DNA of 36,007 bases from Chara braunii (Eukaryota; Streptophyta; Charophyceae; Charales; Characeae), in the NCBI GenBank assembly GCA_003427395.1, contig BFEA01000083.1:2300383-2336389 (forward strand), read 5' to 3'. The first letter of the stretch is position 1; every line of letters begins with the position of its first letter. Positions 9,811-19,763 of the stretch are shown here, one piece after another. The notes beneath the pieces were generated by a model. The model had not been told where the DNA came from, did not search any database, and was given only the letters and a program-made list of their open reading frames with translations. The position numbers were made by a program, and so were the translations under genes.

Positions 9811-10550
9811 AAGGCTCGCGAATCCATTGACCGAAGCCGCGGCTCTCCCCCTCTCGCTTTCTCTCTCCCTCGCTACTCTCTTTCTCCCCTCCTTCCTCCC
9901 TCGTCCTCTCTCTCTCAGCTCGCCTGTTGCAGCCAGTTGGCGCCTGATGCCGCTTTCGCCACGGCCCGCGACGGCCCAACCCCCGCCCTTTGTTCGACAG
10001 CCGACCCAGTCGACTTCGAATAATCTCAGCGAGCGCGGCCGAGCTTTGAGCTCAGTCGTGTCCGTCAGGTGCCTGCCGCTTCCTCTCCGGCAGAGGACAA
10101 CGAACGCAGCTGAACCTAGTGGCTCATGCCGGCTCGAACTTGGCGTGCCACTAAAAGACGAACGCCCGTGGCTCCCCACCCTCTCTTTCTCTCTTCCTCT
10201 CCCTCTCTCTCTCCCTCTTTCTTCGTTCTCTCGACCTTCATTCTGTTCCCTTGAGCGCTGTACCGTGAGGGTCTGCGCGAGCAGACCCCCCCCTCTCTTC
10301 TCGCTCCGCCCCCTTCACGCTCTCTGTCGCGGGCTTTGATAGCGAGCCCTGCCGAGCGCTCCGGGCGGCCGGGCATCCCGTTCAGTGCTTTTGCCTTCGC
10401 TGCTTCTCTCCTTCTGCCTCCCGGCTCCTCAGCTCGGGGCACTGGCTCGAGTCCAAACTTCTTTGCACGTCGCCTGGTGTACGTATCAATTGAGATCGAT
10501 CTTTCGTACGCCCCCCCATTCCGTGCACCTCGGCCCTCCTCCTCGCCCTT

Positions 10551-10641
10551 TCTCTCTCTCTCTCTCTCTCTCTCTCGATGGAAGCCAGCCCGCTGTCGAG
10601 CACCATGGGAGGCCGCCGTTCTCCTTGGACGCCTTGGTCCG

Positions 10642-10710
<69 letters not shown>
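10551..10710 (+). repeat. Two (TC)n microsatellites separated by 68 bp
   Basis: (TC)13 at 10551-10576 and (TC)33 at 10645-10710. Each is followed by a copy of GAAGCCAGCCCG (10580 and 10712), so the microsatellite and its flank appear to have been duplicated. Serine-leucine or arginine-glutamate ORFs across it are artefacts. Confidence 0.9.
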
Positions 10711-10712
<2 letters not shown>

Positions 10713-11025
10713 GAAGCCAGCCCGTTTCCACGCCTCGCCCTGCAGGTGGCTATCTCGTGTGTCGGGAGCTCGAGTTGTCTCCACTGACCCGCGCGCGGGT
10801 GCTTGCACGGCCCTCTTCGCCCGCCAAGGTACGCCACCGTCAGTCGCGCGCCTGCCTTGTTACTCCTCCCTCGTCGTCCCCTCGCCTCGACCTCTGCGTG
10901 CTCGCAGCCTCCGGTCTCTCGGCTCTCGTTCACCTCAAAGCCAGCGCGAGACCGAACACAGTGAGCGCGGACGCGCGTTCCAGGTGCTCTCCCCTGTACG
11001 CTTCTCACTACCGTAGCTCCCTGTT

Positions 11026-11035
11026 CTTTTATATT
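11026..11035 (-). promoter_or_regulatory. TATA-like motif on the minus strand
   Basis: The minus strand reads AATATAAAAG, followed by a GC-rich stretch. If the region right of 8988 is a 5' LTR in minus orientation, this would be a sensible U3 promoter about 2 kb before the primer site. There is no independent evidence of a transcription start. Confidence 0.3.
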
Positions 11036-11870
11036 CTTTGCTCCTCCGCCACCGCCTGTATGTAGATCCTGTCCCTTCTTTGTTAGCCAAGCACGCTATC
11101 GCCCCCACCAGCTCAACTTCCTTCACGAAATTTTTGTCAAAATTCCAATATTCCCGCCGTACTAGCTCTGCAGGGCTCCTTCCTTTATGTCCTTTTTCAA
11201 GATTCAGTTGGGGATTCTTGTTTCCCATCCTAGTATGCATTTAGTTGTTCGAGTCGACTCATCTCTTCTGCTCTTGGCCCCAGGGGTGCGCTCTTCCGTG
11301 AAGCAGTCGCCGTATCCGCATTCTCCCTTTCGAAATCGATCGATTCCGACCGTCGCCCCCCCTTTCTTCCGTCAATCCCACCTCTTCTCTCCTTGCCCAA
11401 TCCTCTTTCATCTGATCCAGCCTGCAAAACTCGCGCCCCCTTTCTTCCCCGGCGGTTGAGCCTAGTGGCAACTGAGCTCCCTTGACAATTATCAAGAAGA
11501 TGAGCTCGCGCGCTCCTCTTCGTTGACAGTTACCCTCTTCCCTTCTCCCGTTGGCGCTATTCAGCCCGCATCGACCAATTCCCAGACCCCCTCCGCGCAC
11601 ATCTCAGATCCTTCCGCCCCTTTGCTCTTTTCTCCCAAATCCCCAGCTTCAGCTCTCGAGGCGGCCCTGGCCAGCGACTGCCAAGGTTTGCCCATCCAGC
11701 ATTCCCGCATTTACTTCTTCAGTTTCACCATTCGGGACGCCCCTCTTTCCAACGGTTGGTCTCTCATTGCCCCTCTGCTCGCTGTACTGCTAGAGTTGGA
11801 TTCGATGATCCCCCCCCCTGTTCGGTGGGCAGGTTCTCGAAAAACTCCGATTCTCTTAGGTCCACACCAC

Positions 11871-12640
11871 CCTGCTTGTGGCTGTTGACCTGCCCATCGC
11901 TCCTACCGGCTCGAAGGTTAGTGTGGGGCCCAAGAACCCCGAGAATTTCCCCAGACCTTGCAGTCATACGCATCCACTTATCAGGGCGTCCAAGAGGAAA
12001 CACATCGCTGGCGTGGTAGCTCTGCCGAAGACTCGTTCTTTACGAGGACGATTTTCTACGGACCGGAACCATCTCCCACCCTCTGCAAAACCAGCGATCG
12101 CAGTCTTTTCCAAACGCTACTGCGCCCTCACACTTGGCAGCCCGCGGTTAGACTCAGTCATTGTTCCGTTCTCCATATAGCCTAGCCCTCTTGCTGTCGA
12201 TTGAACCGCGCGTTCGTCATGCCTGGCGATCGCCACCATAGCGGACCAGCGCGCCCCGCAGTTAACTTTGAACATGCAGACTCGAATTCCTTGGCCAGGG
12301 GGTAGAATCCAGCCGCCTCCTCCGTATTGACACCGACCTTTCTCCTTCTCGCAGGGTGGTCCCGTATTCAGATGTATGCAAGGTTCGTCGCGCACGCCTG
12401 CGGCAGCCCGACCACCGCCCATAGTCAAAGTCTGGTTTCGGTCCCCCACGGTCCGCCCCAAAACTCGCCATCAGCCCCCAGCTCCCTGATCCTGGCATCG
12501 AAACCTCGGACTTTCGAAATCCGTGGGAGCCTGCTTGCGACAGTCACCTGGCCCACCTCACCTGCCGGTCCGACGGTTAGTGTGGCCTTTCCGACCCCAA
12601 CAATTTTCCCAAAACCTCTCAGTCACATGCAATCATACGT
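11871..12640 (+). repeat. Degenerate direct repeat pair, offset about 659 bp
   Basis: Copies at about 11871-11975 and 12530-12640 share CCTGCTTG, then CACCTG-CC, CCGG-C-GA-GGTTAGTGTGG, a C-rich stretch, AATTT-CCC and CAGTCA-ACGCA-type ends. The block also resembles the end of the 1.07 kb LTRs at 17922 and 25700 (CCGGTTAGTGTACAGCCTCG), so these may be old LTR-derived pieces. The rest of 11100-12690 shows no gene that I can support. Confidence 0.45.
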
Positions 12641-12696
12641 CAAAATCATACAAAACTCAAACCGCGAATGCGAAGTCGGCTGCTAGACAGCCACCT

Positions 12697-12906
12697 GACA
12701 GCGCCAAGTAGGAGAAGGGCTCTGGATGCTTATGTTGGTGATGGCGAGAGTATGCTACTATGCTCTCATTGACAGTCGGTGTTTTGGTTCTCCATTGGTG
12801 TAATATCGGTGCAATTCTGCTTTCTGGGCAGTGTCGGACTTCCTGGCTTTCAATGTGATTTTGCAATCTGGAATCTGTCATTTCGCTATTGCTCATTTTC
12901 CTTGCA
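12697..12906 (+). mobile_element. 3' fragment of the older LTR family, just upstream of the first IRE1 exon
   Basis: Matches the last about 210 bases of the LTR at 26779-27006 (same strand) and 31106-32101 (opposite strand): GCGCCAAGTAGGAG, TGCTCTCATTGACA, GTTTTGGTTCTCCATTGGTG, TTCCTGGCTTTCAATGTG, and the terminal CTCATTTTCCTTGCA at 12906. Upstream of 12697 the match is lost, so this is a truncated LTR. It ends about 41 bases before the proposed splice acceptor of the IRE1 exon. Confidence 0.8.
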
Positions 12907-12947
12907 CTGTGTTTGTCTGTGTTATTAATTTGTGTTGTTTGGATAAG

Positions 12948-14297
12948 AGACTAGGCATCAACATCAAGAAACTAGTGGAAGCATCGCCGTCGATGACCTC
13001 CAGAGGCCTTGTCGCGATTGGTGAGAAGCGCTCTACTGTCTTTATGCTAGACTCTGTTACGGGGGATGTGATCCAAGAATTCCGATCGACAGATAATGGT
13101 GACAGCAATACAGGGAAGATCTTGTTGCCGGAAGGCCTGGAGGCGTGTCTCGTGACGGAAGACAATCTCGATCAAATAGAGGAGGGAGATCTTGACGGTG
13201 AAAATGCAGAGGGGGTATCCGCAGACAAGCTGGTGTGCAAGAGAAGACCATTATTTCTTTCTCGAACAGACTGGAATGTCACATGGAGATCTGTCACAAC
13301 ACAGAAGATCATGCACAACCTTGGGTTTGGGGAAGTGAAAACGCTGGAGTACCCTTTTTGGAAAGAGAGCACGGAAGAGGGGCTACCGGCAGGGGGGAAC
13401 GAATTGCGATCTCGACAAGCTCTCCGATTGTTTTCGGACACGAACAGCAATGATCTTCAGCTATGGGACTTGGCGTCGGGGACGGAGCAGTGGCGAGTCA
13501 CACTCGATGCTCGCCCGATCGTTGCCTTTTCCTTATCCGGGGAGCTTATATCAAAGCTGGAGCCCGTGGGAAGGACGTACCAAGTGCGAGAGACATACAT
13601 TGGCAGGGTTGGCAATCAAGTTTATTTCCTGCCCTTGCCCTTGGTGCAGCGTGCTGGCACGGATGTGATTCCACTCAGTTCCACAGCTGTCGCCCTGCGC
13701 CACACAAGCAGTGAAACGATGGGCCCGCTTCAGCGAATCGGGTCAAAACATCTTGTTCCTGTGGAAATCGAAGAGGAGTGGGACCCGTGCTTTCCGCGGG
13801 AGAACGAAACCGAAGATCGCAACCTGCCAGCAGTGCGAGAAGTGCAAAACACCTCGCGACCCGCACCAATGCCAAGTCTGGTGAACATGATGCTTATGTG
13901 GTACGTGTACTTAACGCCACTGTCTGTGATTGTCGCAATTATCATTGGCTCAGCCATTGCAGCATGCATGATCTTCGGGAGTCTTACTGGCATGAATGAA
14001 AAGGGGAGAGAGCAGTCGGCAAAGGAGCATAGGAAACGACCACCAAGGAGGCGACAAGCAAGTGTGCCAAAAGAAGAACCACAGCCCCCAGGGCAGGGTG
14101 ATGGCTTGACGCAGGTGCAGAAGCAGCAGCTCAAGGCGGCGGAAACAATTGGGGCTCGCAAAAGTCGACCTGACGATCTTCCAGAGGGTAATGATGGCCG
14201 CTATGTGAATAGGCTGTATGTTACTTCGAAGATCATTGGTTATGGCAGTCATGGCACCATTGTGGTGGAGGGAGTGCTGGACAAACGACCGGTCGCA
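12948..14297 (+). CDS. IRE1: IRE1 exon: luminal sensor domain, membrane segment, start of kinase
   Basis: IRE1 is the endoplasmic-reticulum stress sensor: a luminal domain, one membrane span, then a cytosolic kinase and RNase that splices a bZIP mRNA. This exon reads STVFMLDSVTGDVIQEF at its start, the beta-propeller-like repeat with which IRE1 luminal domains begin. It continues through a region with RTDWNVTWRSVT. NVT, NET and NTS are possible N-glycosylation sites. A membrane span (VIVAIIIGSAIAACMIFG) is encoded around 13911-13980, followed by a basic linker and the glycine loop IIGYGSHGTIVVEG near 14232-14265. The exon ends GTCGCA before the donor GTAAGT (14298) in phase 0. The acceptor is placed after TTTGGATAAG (12947) on the basis of T-richness; GAG at 12949 is possible. 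The first Met (12993) has no signal peptide, so an upstream exon is expected. Confidence 0.85.
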
Positions 14298-14734
14298 GTA
14301 AGTACAACGGGACCACTGTAACCTTCCTCTGTCCTCACTGAAACGAGCCCCACCTGTACACATAAAAAATGATAGGCTTAACAACCTTTCTCTGTTGCTC
14401 TGTCCCCTGCGTGTATGCTCTTTAGATGTCAAATTTTCAAAGGATTCAAAGCATTTGGGTTTTACTACCTGTTGGGTCTGTGTTGGATTTGATCAATCTA
14501 GCCCAAGCGGCTAAGTGGTACACATCAGTAACTGTTGATGAACCGATCATGATCTGAGACCCTGATGGAATCAGATGGATAGGATTACGTCTGTAGCTAC
14601 CCCTTCAAAAAGACGAAGGAGAAAAAGAAACAACTGTTAGATCTGAAGTCTGCTGGCAGTTACAGATATCAGCCAAGGAGGTTTGAACTCACTCGAAACT
14701 CTCCAAACTCTCAAGGAACGATCTTTGGACTCAG

Positions 14735-14822
<88 letters not shown>

Positions 14823-15136
14823 TGCAAAATTGCAAATTGTAGGGCAGAACGTGTTCCTTTGTGCATGACTTGTGGGTGTGTGGTCCTTGTGTCTTTTGAA
14901 TTGTGTGATGTTCGTTTGGCCTTCACGTCTGTGCGGTATCTCTGCTGTTCAAGCCTTCGAGCACAATTTGATTGAATCGGCTCATCCACTGGTCAAGCAC
15001 AATGTGATGGAATGACAGTGGTATGTACTCTGACCACATATAGAAAGGACCCAAGACCTTAAGGCTAAGGAGGCCTTCCTTTTATTTGTAAATTTAATGC
15101 ACTGAGTTATGACGATGATATGTTTGTTGTCTACAG
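14298..15136 (+). other. IRE1 intron (839 bp)
   Basis: Begins GTAAGT and ends TTGTTGTCTACAG. Removing it joins GTC GCA to ATC AAG, restoring the kinase V-A-I-K motif in phase 0. It contains the (GT)n(GA)n microsatellite at 14735-14818 and nothing else I can identify. Confidence 0.9.
14735..14818 (+). repeat. (GT)12(GA)30 compound microsatellite
   Basis: Perfect GT run 14735-14758 followed by a GA run 14759-14818 inside the IRE1 intron. ORFs across it are artefacts. Confidence 0.95.
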
Positions 15137-15516
15137 ATCAAGAGGTTGCTACTTCAATTTTATGAGAAAGCACGAAAGGAGATCGGTGCACTGATAGTAT
15201 CAGATGAGCATCCTAACGTTGTGCGGCTCTATGCGATGGAGGAGGACTCAGCTTTTGTCTATGTTGCCCTCGAACGCTGCAACTTCAGTTTGAGTGATTT
15301 GGTGATCGGGTCTTCAGGGTATGAGAGCACGACTGGGAGCACAAATTGTAGTGTTGATGTTCCAGGAGGTCCCGTCAACACAACGGCAGTGGTTGTCAAG
15401 GACCCTCATGGCGTCTTCCGCCATGTCACAAAGCCATCAAGAGAGGGAAAGGAAATTGTTGTCCAGCTTTGGGATGAGCGTACGTGGCCCACACCTGTGC
15501 TTGTACAGCTGATGAA
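15137..15516 (+). CDS. IRE1: IRE1 exon: kinase N-lobe
   Basis: 380 nt, open throughout in the frame set by the previous exon. It begins ATC AAG, giving the ATP-anchoring lysine of V-A-I-K at 15140-15142. The alpha-C helix follows (ARKEIGALI, with its glutamate), then HPNVVRLYAMEEDSAFVYVA and LERCNFSLSDLV, a typical IRE1 hinge region. A Ser/Thr/Gly-rich insertion comes next, with possible N-x-T/S sites that are cytosolic and so irrelevant for glycosylation. The exon ends with QLWDERTWPTPVLVQLM and AA, before the donor GTAAGC at 15517 (phase 2). Read without splicing, the frame stops one codon later at TAA, so intron retention would truncate the kinase. Confidence 0.9.
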
Positions 15517-15537
15517 GTAAGCCGCAGTTTGGCTCTT

Positions 15538-15541
<4 letters not shown>

Positions 15542-15618
<77 letters not shown>

Positions 15619-15776
15619 NNNNNNNNNNNNNNNNNNNNNNNNNNNNNNNNNNNNNNNNNNNNNNNNNNNNNNNNNNNNNNNNNNNNNNNNNNNNNNNNNN
15701 NNNNNNNNNNNNNNNNNNNNNNNNNNNNNNNNNNNNNNNNNNNNNNNNNNNNNNNNNNNNNNNNNNNNNNNNNNNN

Positions 15777-15860
<84 letters not shown>
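15542..15860 (+). repeat. (CT)n microsatellite with a 158-base assembly gap
   Basis: Uninterrupted CT runs at 15542-15618 and 15777-15860 flank 158 N (15619-15776). True length is unknown. It begins about 25 bases downstream of an IRE1 splice donor. Confidence 0.95.
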
Positions 15861-15863
<3 letters not shown>

Positions 15864-17156
15864 CCCATGCTCTATCCTTCTGTGCTTGCATTTCTCGTTT
15901 CCTTAACATTCTTCCAGCCCATGACCACACCTGACCCACACTCGTCATTATTCAGCAGATGAGGAATTAGCACACAATTTTGGCACTTCATCTTGAATGC
16001 TATCTATCTCCTTAAGCTGTTGCAAACAGGATGCGTGTTCCCAACAGATCTCCTTAAACCACCACTTCAACCGAAGCCAGGGTTGCATCCTGCCAACCGC
16101 CGACCGTATTGCAGCCGACCAGTAGGGCCGACCGGTCAGCAGTATGCCGACCAGTCAGAAAACAATGTAGCTCAGTGGTTAGAGCACCGGTTGGAAATGC
16201 GCATTGTGGTATGTTGCAGCCTTGCGCATGGACACCGGCAGGGCCTTAGAATGACGCACGGCTGGACACACACCCCCTGTGGCTGACGCACGGTAAGCTT
16301 ATACAGACACTGCCTGCGCACCAACCAAGGGTTGCCCATGGTGTTGTATGTCGGGCCTTGATACTGCGTGGGTTGCTTGTGGCTGTGGCTCGTGGTTGTT
16401 CTGTTGATCTCCCCAGTCTGGCATATCACACACAGGGGTTGTTTGCGATTGTCGCTCTAGTTGTAGAGTCTTCAGGTCACATCTCATAGATCACGGGTGC
16501 GAGTCTGGCCTGTCATCTCTTCAAACGAACACAATTCCCTCTACATAGTACTGCACATATCTGGGCTTTGGGCACGTACATCTTGCTATACAGTTACACA
16601 GAGCACACATAGCCTTTGGGCAGACACAAAAAACATGGCCCTATGGGCTCATACAAACATACATAGCCTCTGGGCACACACATACACACAAGTACGATAC
16701 CCGGCTGGGGGGGGCTATCAGGTATATGACGGGGTCTACTCGCGCATGGCTTAGGGTAGGGATATAAGTCGCACCGGCTAGTCTGAGTTCTGCCTCGCCT
16801 TGGGTAAGCTAGGGGAAGGACGGTAGGATGTGTCCTCGGGTGCTGGCCTGCCTTGCATAGGGAATCCTGCAGTGTAGACTCTCTGAATTGGGCCTGTAGA
16901 AGATTGCATGAGCCTGGCGTCTGAAGTTCCCGTACGGCAAGGTTCGTCCGCTTCCGCTTCCACTAGGGCTGGGAGGTCAGCCCAGGTGCTTGTCACTGCT
17001 GTCTGGTCCAAGTTGCCCTCAATACTGGTAGGGTGATGGTCCTGAGTGCTGGCCACACAGAGGTAGGATAGTAGGGACAGCGGGTGCGCTGGGAGTATTA
17101 ATGTGGGGATGGGTAGTGCGAGGATCTGGGTCCTCGGCAGGCCTATGGGGCCTGTA
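15861..17156 (+). other. Intronic sequence without a gene
   Basis: No coding region supported. It holds the tRNA-like boxes described separately, and a loose tandem of the motif TAGCCTTTGGGCACACACA near 16557-16690 (three or four degraded copies about 55 bases apart). A CCGGCTGGGGGGGG run lies at about 16700. Confidence 0.5.
16168..16506 (+). other. tRNA-like A and B boxes, widely separated (tRNA-derived or interrupted remnant)
   Basis: TAGCTCAGTGGTTAGAGCA at 16168-16186 is an excellent tRNA D-arm/A box. About 310 bases further, CATCTCATAGATCACGGGTG and then CGAGTCTGGCC (to about 16510) resembles an anticodon loop with CAT plus a T-arm; GGTGCGAGTCT at 16496-16506 differs from the B-box consensus at two positions. 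The spacing is far too large for a functional tRNA. Options are a tRNA (Met-like) gene split by an insertion, or a tRNA-derived SINE. No complete cloverleaf can be drawn. Confidence 0.35.
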
Positions 17157-17921
17157 TGCAGCATTACCCGCCCTAAGTGAAGGCGGAGGTGCCCGCCCTG
17201 AGTGAAGGTGGGCCTGGCTTTTTGCAAGAGGCCCTCGACTGTCAATTTCATATTTGGGGTCCAGGCAGTTGCGACGCGCCAGTTGGTTGAGAGAAACACA
17301 GGCCGAGCAACAAAGACATTTCCACGGCCCTCCGAGCTTTTCCAAAGAATGCAGGCCCTGGGCGTGATTCGCAGCCTCATACAGAGACAGTTGGGCGCCC
17401 AACCGAACGAGGCCCAGCAGCCCAGTAGCTGCTGTACACAGGCAGCCTCCTGGGGCCTTCCGGAAGCTTCTGGGCCCAGGCCAGTGCAGCCAGGCTGCGT
17501 GAGTAGGCCAGCTCTTTCCATAAAGGAAAGAGCTCACTCCAGGCAGCCTCATTCAGGCACTCGCATGCTAGCGGCAGTGCTGCTAGAGCAAGGGCTCGCG
17601 GCTGCAGGCTGGCGCTGAGAGGTGAGGTGCAGCACGTGCGGCCGTGCAGGGAAGAAGGGTGCTGCTGAGGGCAGCGCCATAGCCCAGCCACCATAGCTGG
17701 TGGGCTTGGACTACAGTGAGGCGCAGGGGTGGTCTTCGGGTGTAAGAGAGGGCAGGTGTGGGTGTAAGTCAGGGAAGGGCGAAGGATGATGATGATGATG
17801 ATGATGTGAGGGCACTTACCTTGTATTGGCGATGGTCTGCATATGGGCGACATCTTCAAGTACTTCGGGTTGCCGCTGATGTCAACAGTTGCATTGTCTA
17901 TTATTAGGCTGATCGTAGTTG
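17157..17921 (+). mobile_element. Older LTR, 5' part (split by the 17922-26778 element)
   Basis: Begins TGCAGCATTACCCGCCCTAAG and aligns along its length with the opposite strand of 31330-32101: GCCCGCCCT-AGTGAAG, CAGGCAGTTGC-x-CGCCAG, a GCTGCTGAGGGCAGCGCCATAGCC block, GATGATGTGAGGGCACTTACC, and GATGTCAACAG. At 17921 the match breaks and resumes at 26779. Reassembled, the LTR is about 990 bases, against 996 for the intact copy at 31106-32101. A (GAT)n run lies at 17787-17806. Plus orientation is fixed by the primer site at 27010. Confidence 0.85.
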
Positions 17922-18995
17922 TGTTATGAACTTGGTTGTCTGACGAATTTTATGGCCACTCACACACAGGCAATCTCACACATGCCCATACATGCATAAG
18001 AGAAGGGGAGAGAGGAGACAAAGTCCAAACTGCACACAAGTGAAAATAAGCAGCGGAAGACAATCATGCACAAATGGGGAGAGAACACACAGTGTTTCTC
18101 ACTCTCTGACACAACTCCCAACAACCAATCACAAGAAAGAACGTGCGAAGATCGCAATTGGAATTCACACTGATGATGAGCCACTCACACAATTATCGTA
18201 ACAGAGTTTGTTCCAGTATCTCGCCACTCTCAGAACTCACACCCCACTCTCTATCCTACACCCAGTTAGCCACATCCGATTGGCCTCCCAGAGGCCAGCG
18301 CCAACCACCCTGATGAAGAACAGGTCCGACGATGAAGTCTTCAGTGCCGATGGACAACTCTGACGAAGGAACAGGCAGCTATGGCTGCCACCACCCACGA
18401 ATACACCTTGTGGAGCCTCGATACAGCCTGGCCATACGCAGATACCCCCAGGGATAGATGCGTTGAGGATGCCCCAGCTATGACAGACTCAAAGAGGGCC
18501 GGCTATGGCTGGTGTCAACGGTGAGTCTCAGGATCCGCCTGTAGACCATCACCGCCACCAACTTGCTTGGCTTCTCCAACCTGCTTCGCGAGAAATGAAC
18601 TACCAAAAGGCCTGAACCAATGGGCCTAACCTATCTATAGACTTACTAGACCTAGACTGGACTGACTGACCGACCGGTACCGTTGTTGTTTCGGCCTCTC
18701 GGCCGCTACTAGACCCGGCTATAGGCTATAGGACCGTCTAGCAGCATAGGCCACTTAGGGCCTGTCTGTCCTAGGGGTAGCCCGGGCCTGCTATAGGTAG
18801 TTAGGGTTGCTGTAGGAATTCGGGTTAGTACTGGGCCTGTATTTTTCCCAGATTTGCAGATCTGTCCCTCACGAATTTCCCTACAGGCAGGTCTCTCGGT
18901 TAGCCCTCAGCCAAACAAAACTGCGAATCTAACCCTACCGGTTAGTGTACAGCCTCGCAGTCAATCTCGGCAGTCGAAATCAGCAAGTCATTGCA
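17922..18995 (-). repeat. 3' LTR of the chromovirus (1074 bp)
   Basis: In element orientation it begins TGCAATGACTTGCTGATT and ends GTTCATAACA, with canonical TG..CA ends. It aligns end to end with 25700-26778. The only indel seen is 5 bases (TAGCG) missing here near 18270. Its inner edge abuts a purine-rich tract. Confidence 0.93.
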
Positions 18996-19020
18996 GGCTT
19001 ACCCTCCCTGGGAGCGAGGA
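18996..19020 (-). other. Polypurine tract region
   Basis: Minus strand CCCAGGGAGGGTAAGCC immediately precedes the 3' LTR. The purine-rich core GGGAGGGTAA is in the expected position for second-strand priming, and is short. The chromodomain ORF ends at 19029, a few bases before it. Confidence 0.5.
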
Positions 19021-19028
19021 CCTCCGAG

Positions 19029-19736
19029 CTAGGGATGCAGGCGAGGTGAACGGCGAGGAAGGTTGCCCTTCTGAGCCGCTTCATATCGCAACACAATGGA
19101 CTTTGCTGTCTTGAGCAGGTCTCTTCTGTAGAACCATTGACTCTCAGAAGGAGGCTGAAAAGCAAACTTGACAAGATACTGTCGATCGGGGCCTGTGCCG
19201 CACTCATCCTCAATCCGGTCAATGTCATATCCCTTACCAGGGATTGGCGCACCAAACTGAGGGGGCCGGTCTGGGAATGCATCAGCTGGGGTGAAAGGGA
19301 GCAGCTTGGATGCATGAAAGACCGGGTAGGTACGTAGATGCAGTGGGACGTCGATGACATATGACGGACCGAAGGGATCAATGCCTACTGTATCTAGGAC
19401 CTGCCATGGACCCAGGTAACGTGGCAACAGCTTGGGAGAGATATCCTCCTCCCTCGACAGCTCAGAGCTGGCCACCCAGACATGGTCACCAGTGCGGATG
19501 GGGGAAGGCCGCCTGTGGCGATTAGCTTGTTCAATCATAGCCTTTTGGGCTTTGAACAAGTTCGCGCGGGCTCTTTCCACATCTAGACGATAACGTCTGG
19601 TGAACTCTAATGTGCCTGGTGTCAGATCCGACTTAGCCTTATCGATGATATCATCTAGAGGTTGTCGTGGTTCACGTCCCCAGTGTAACCGGTAGGGACT
19701 GAACCCTGTCGAGGAGTGGACAAACATGTTATACAT
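19029..19736 (-). pseudogene. Integrase C-terminus with chromodomain (chromovirus pol end)
   Basis: Continues in frame from the preceding integrase ORF after a TAG (19764-19766). It contains the gypsy integrase tail (HSSTGFSPYRLHWGREP; GDHVWVASSELS; PKLLPRYLGPWQVL; then YPVFHASKLLPF). A chromodomain follows: YDIDRIEDE, RQYLVKFAFQPPSESQWF and a C-terminal helix with RRDLLKTAKSIVLRYE. Chromodomains of this class direct integration to particular chromatin marks. The usual V-K-W is V-K-F here, and the aromatic Y and W positions are present. It ends RRSPRLHP and a stop beside the polypurine tract. Confidence 0.85.
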
Positions 19737-19763
19737 GAGTTGTGCCCTCGCTAAGTGAAGATC

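Larger units (their letters stand above)
8988..11100 (-). mobile_element. Probable 5' LTR (inner end certain, outer end not located)
   Basis: The inner boundary at 8988 follows from the adjacent tRNA-Asp primer site. The region to the right has no credible gene. It is CT-rich on the plus strand, carries a tandem repeat (9484-9810) and two CT microsatellites, and has a minus-strand TATA-like motif at 11026-11035. A second LTR copy for comparison is not in the window, so the outer end given here is only a guess. The long open frames that can be drawn here (for example 9668-10339 plus) are low-complexity artefacts. Confidence 0.35.

Noticed and set aside
9668-10339. Plus-strand 223-codon ORF and its minus-strand partners
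   Set aside because: Composition is Ser/Leu/Pro or Arg/Glu from CT-rich DNA; no domain, and it overlaps tandem repeats.
10116-11065. Several 200+ codon ORFs on both strands
   Set aside because: They are open because they cross the (TC)n microsatellites and have Leu-Ser or Arg-Glu repeats in three frames.
12831-12947. N-terminal extension of the IRE1 exon as real protein
   Set aside because: The segment is mostly LTR sequence, also found at 26779-27006 and, in reverse, at 31106, and it starts without ATG; splicing at about 12947 is more likely.
15406-15948. ORFs through the CT microsatellite and N gap
   Set aside because: They translate Ns and dinucleotide repeat; no gene content.
16778-17859. 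Minus-strand ORFs of 160-247 codons
   Set aside because: They lie within or beside the older LTR (17157-17921) and its flank, and show no protein motif; the homologous LTR at 31106-32101 does not keep the frame.
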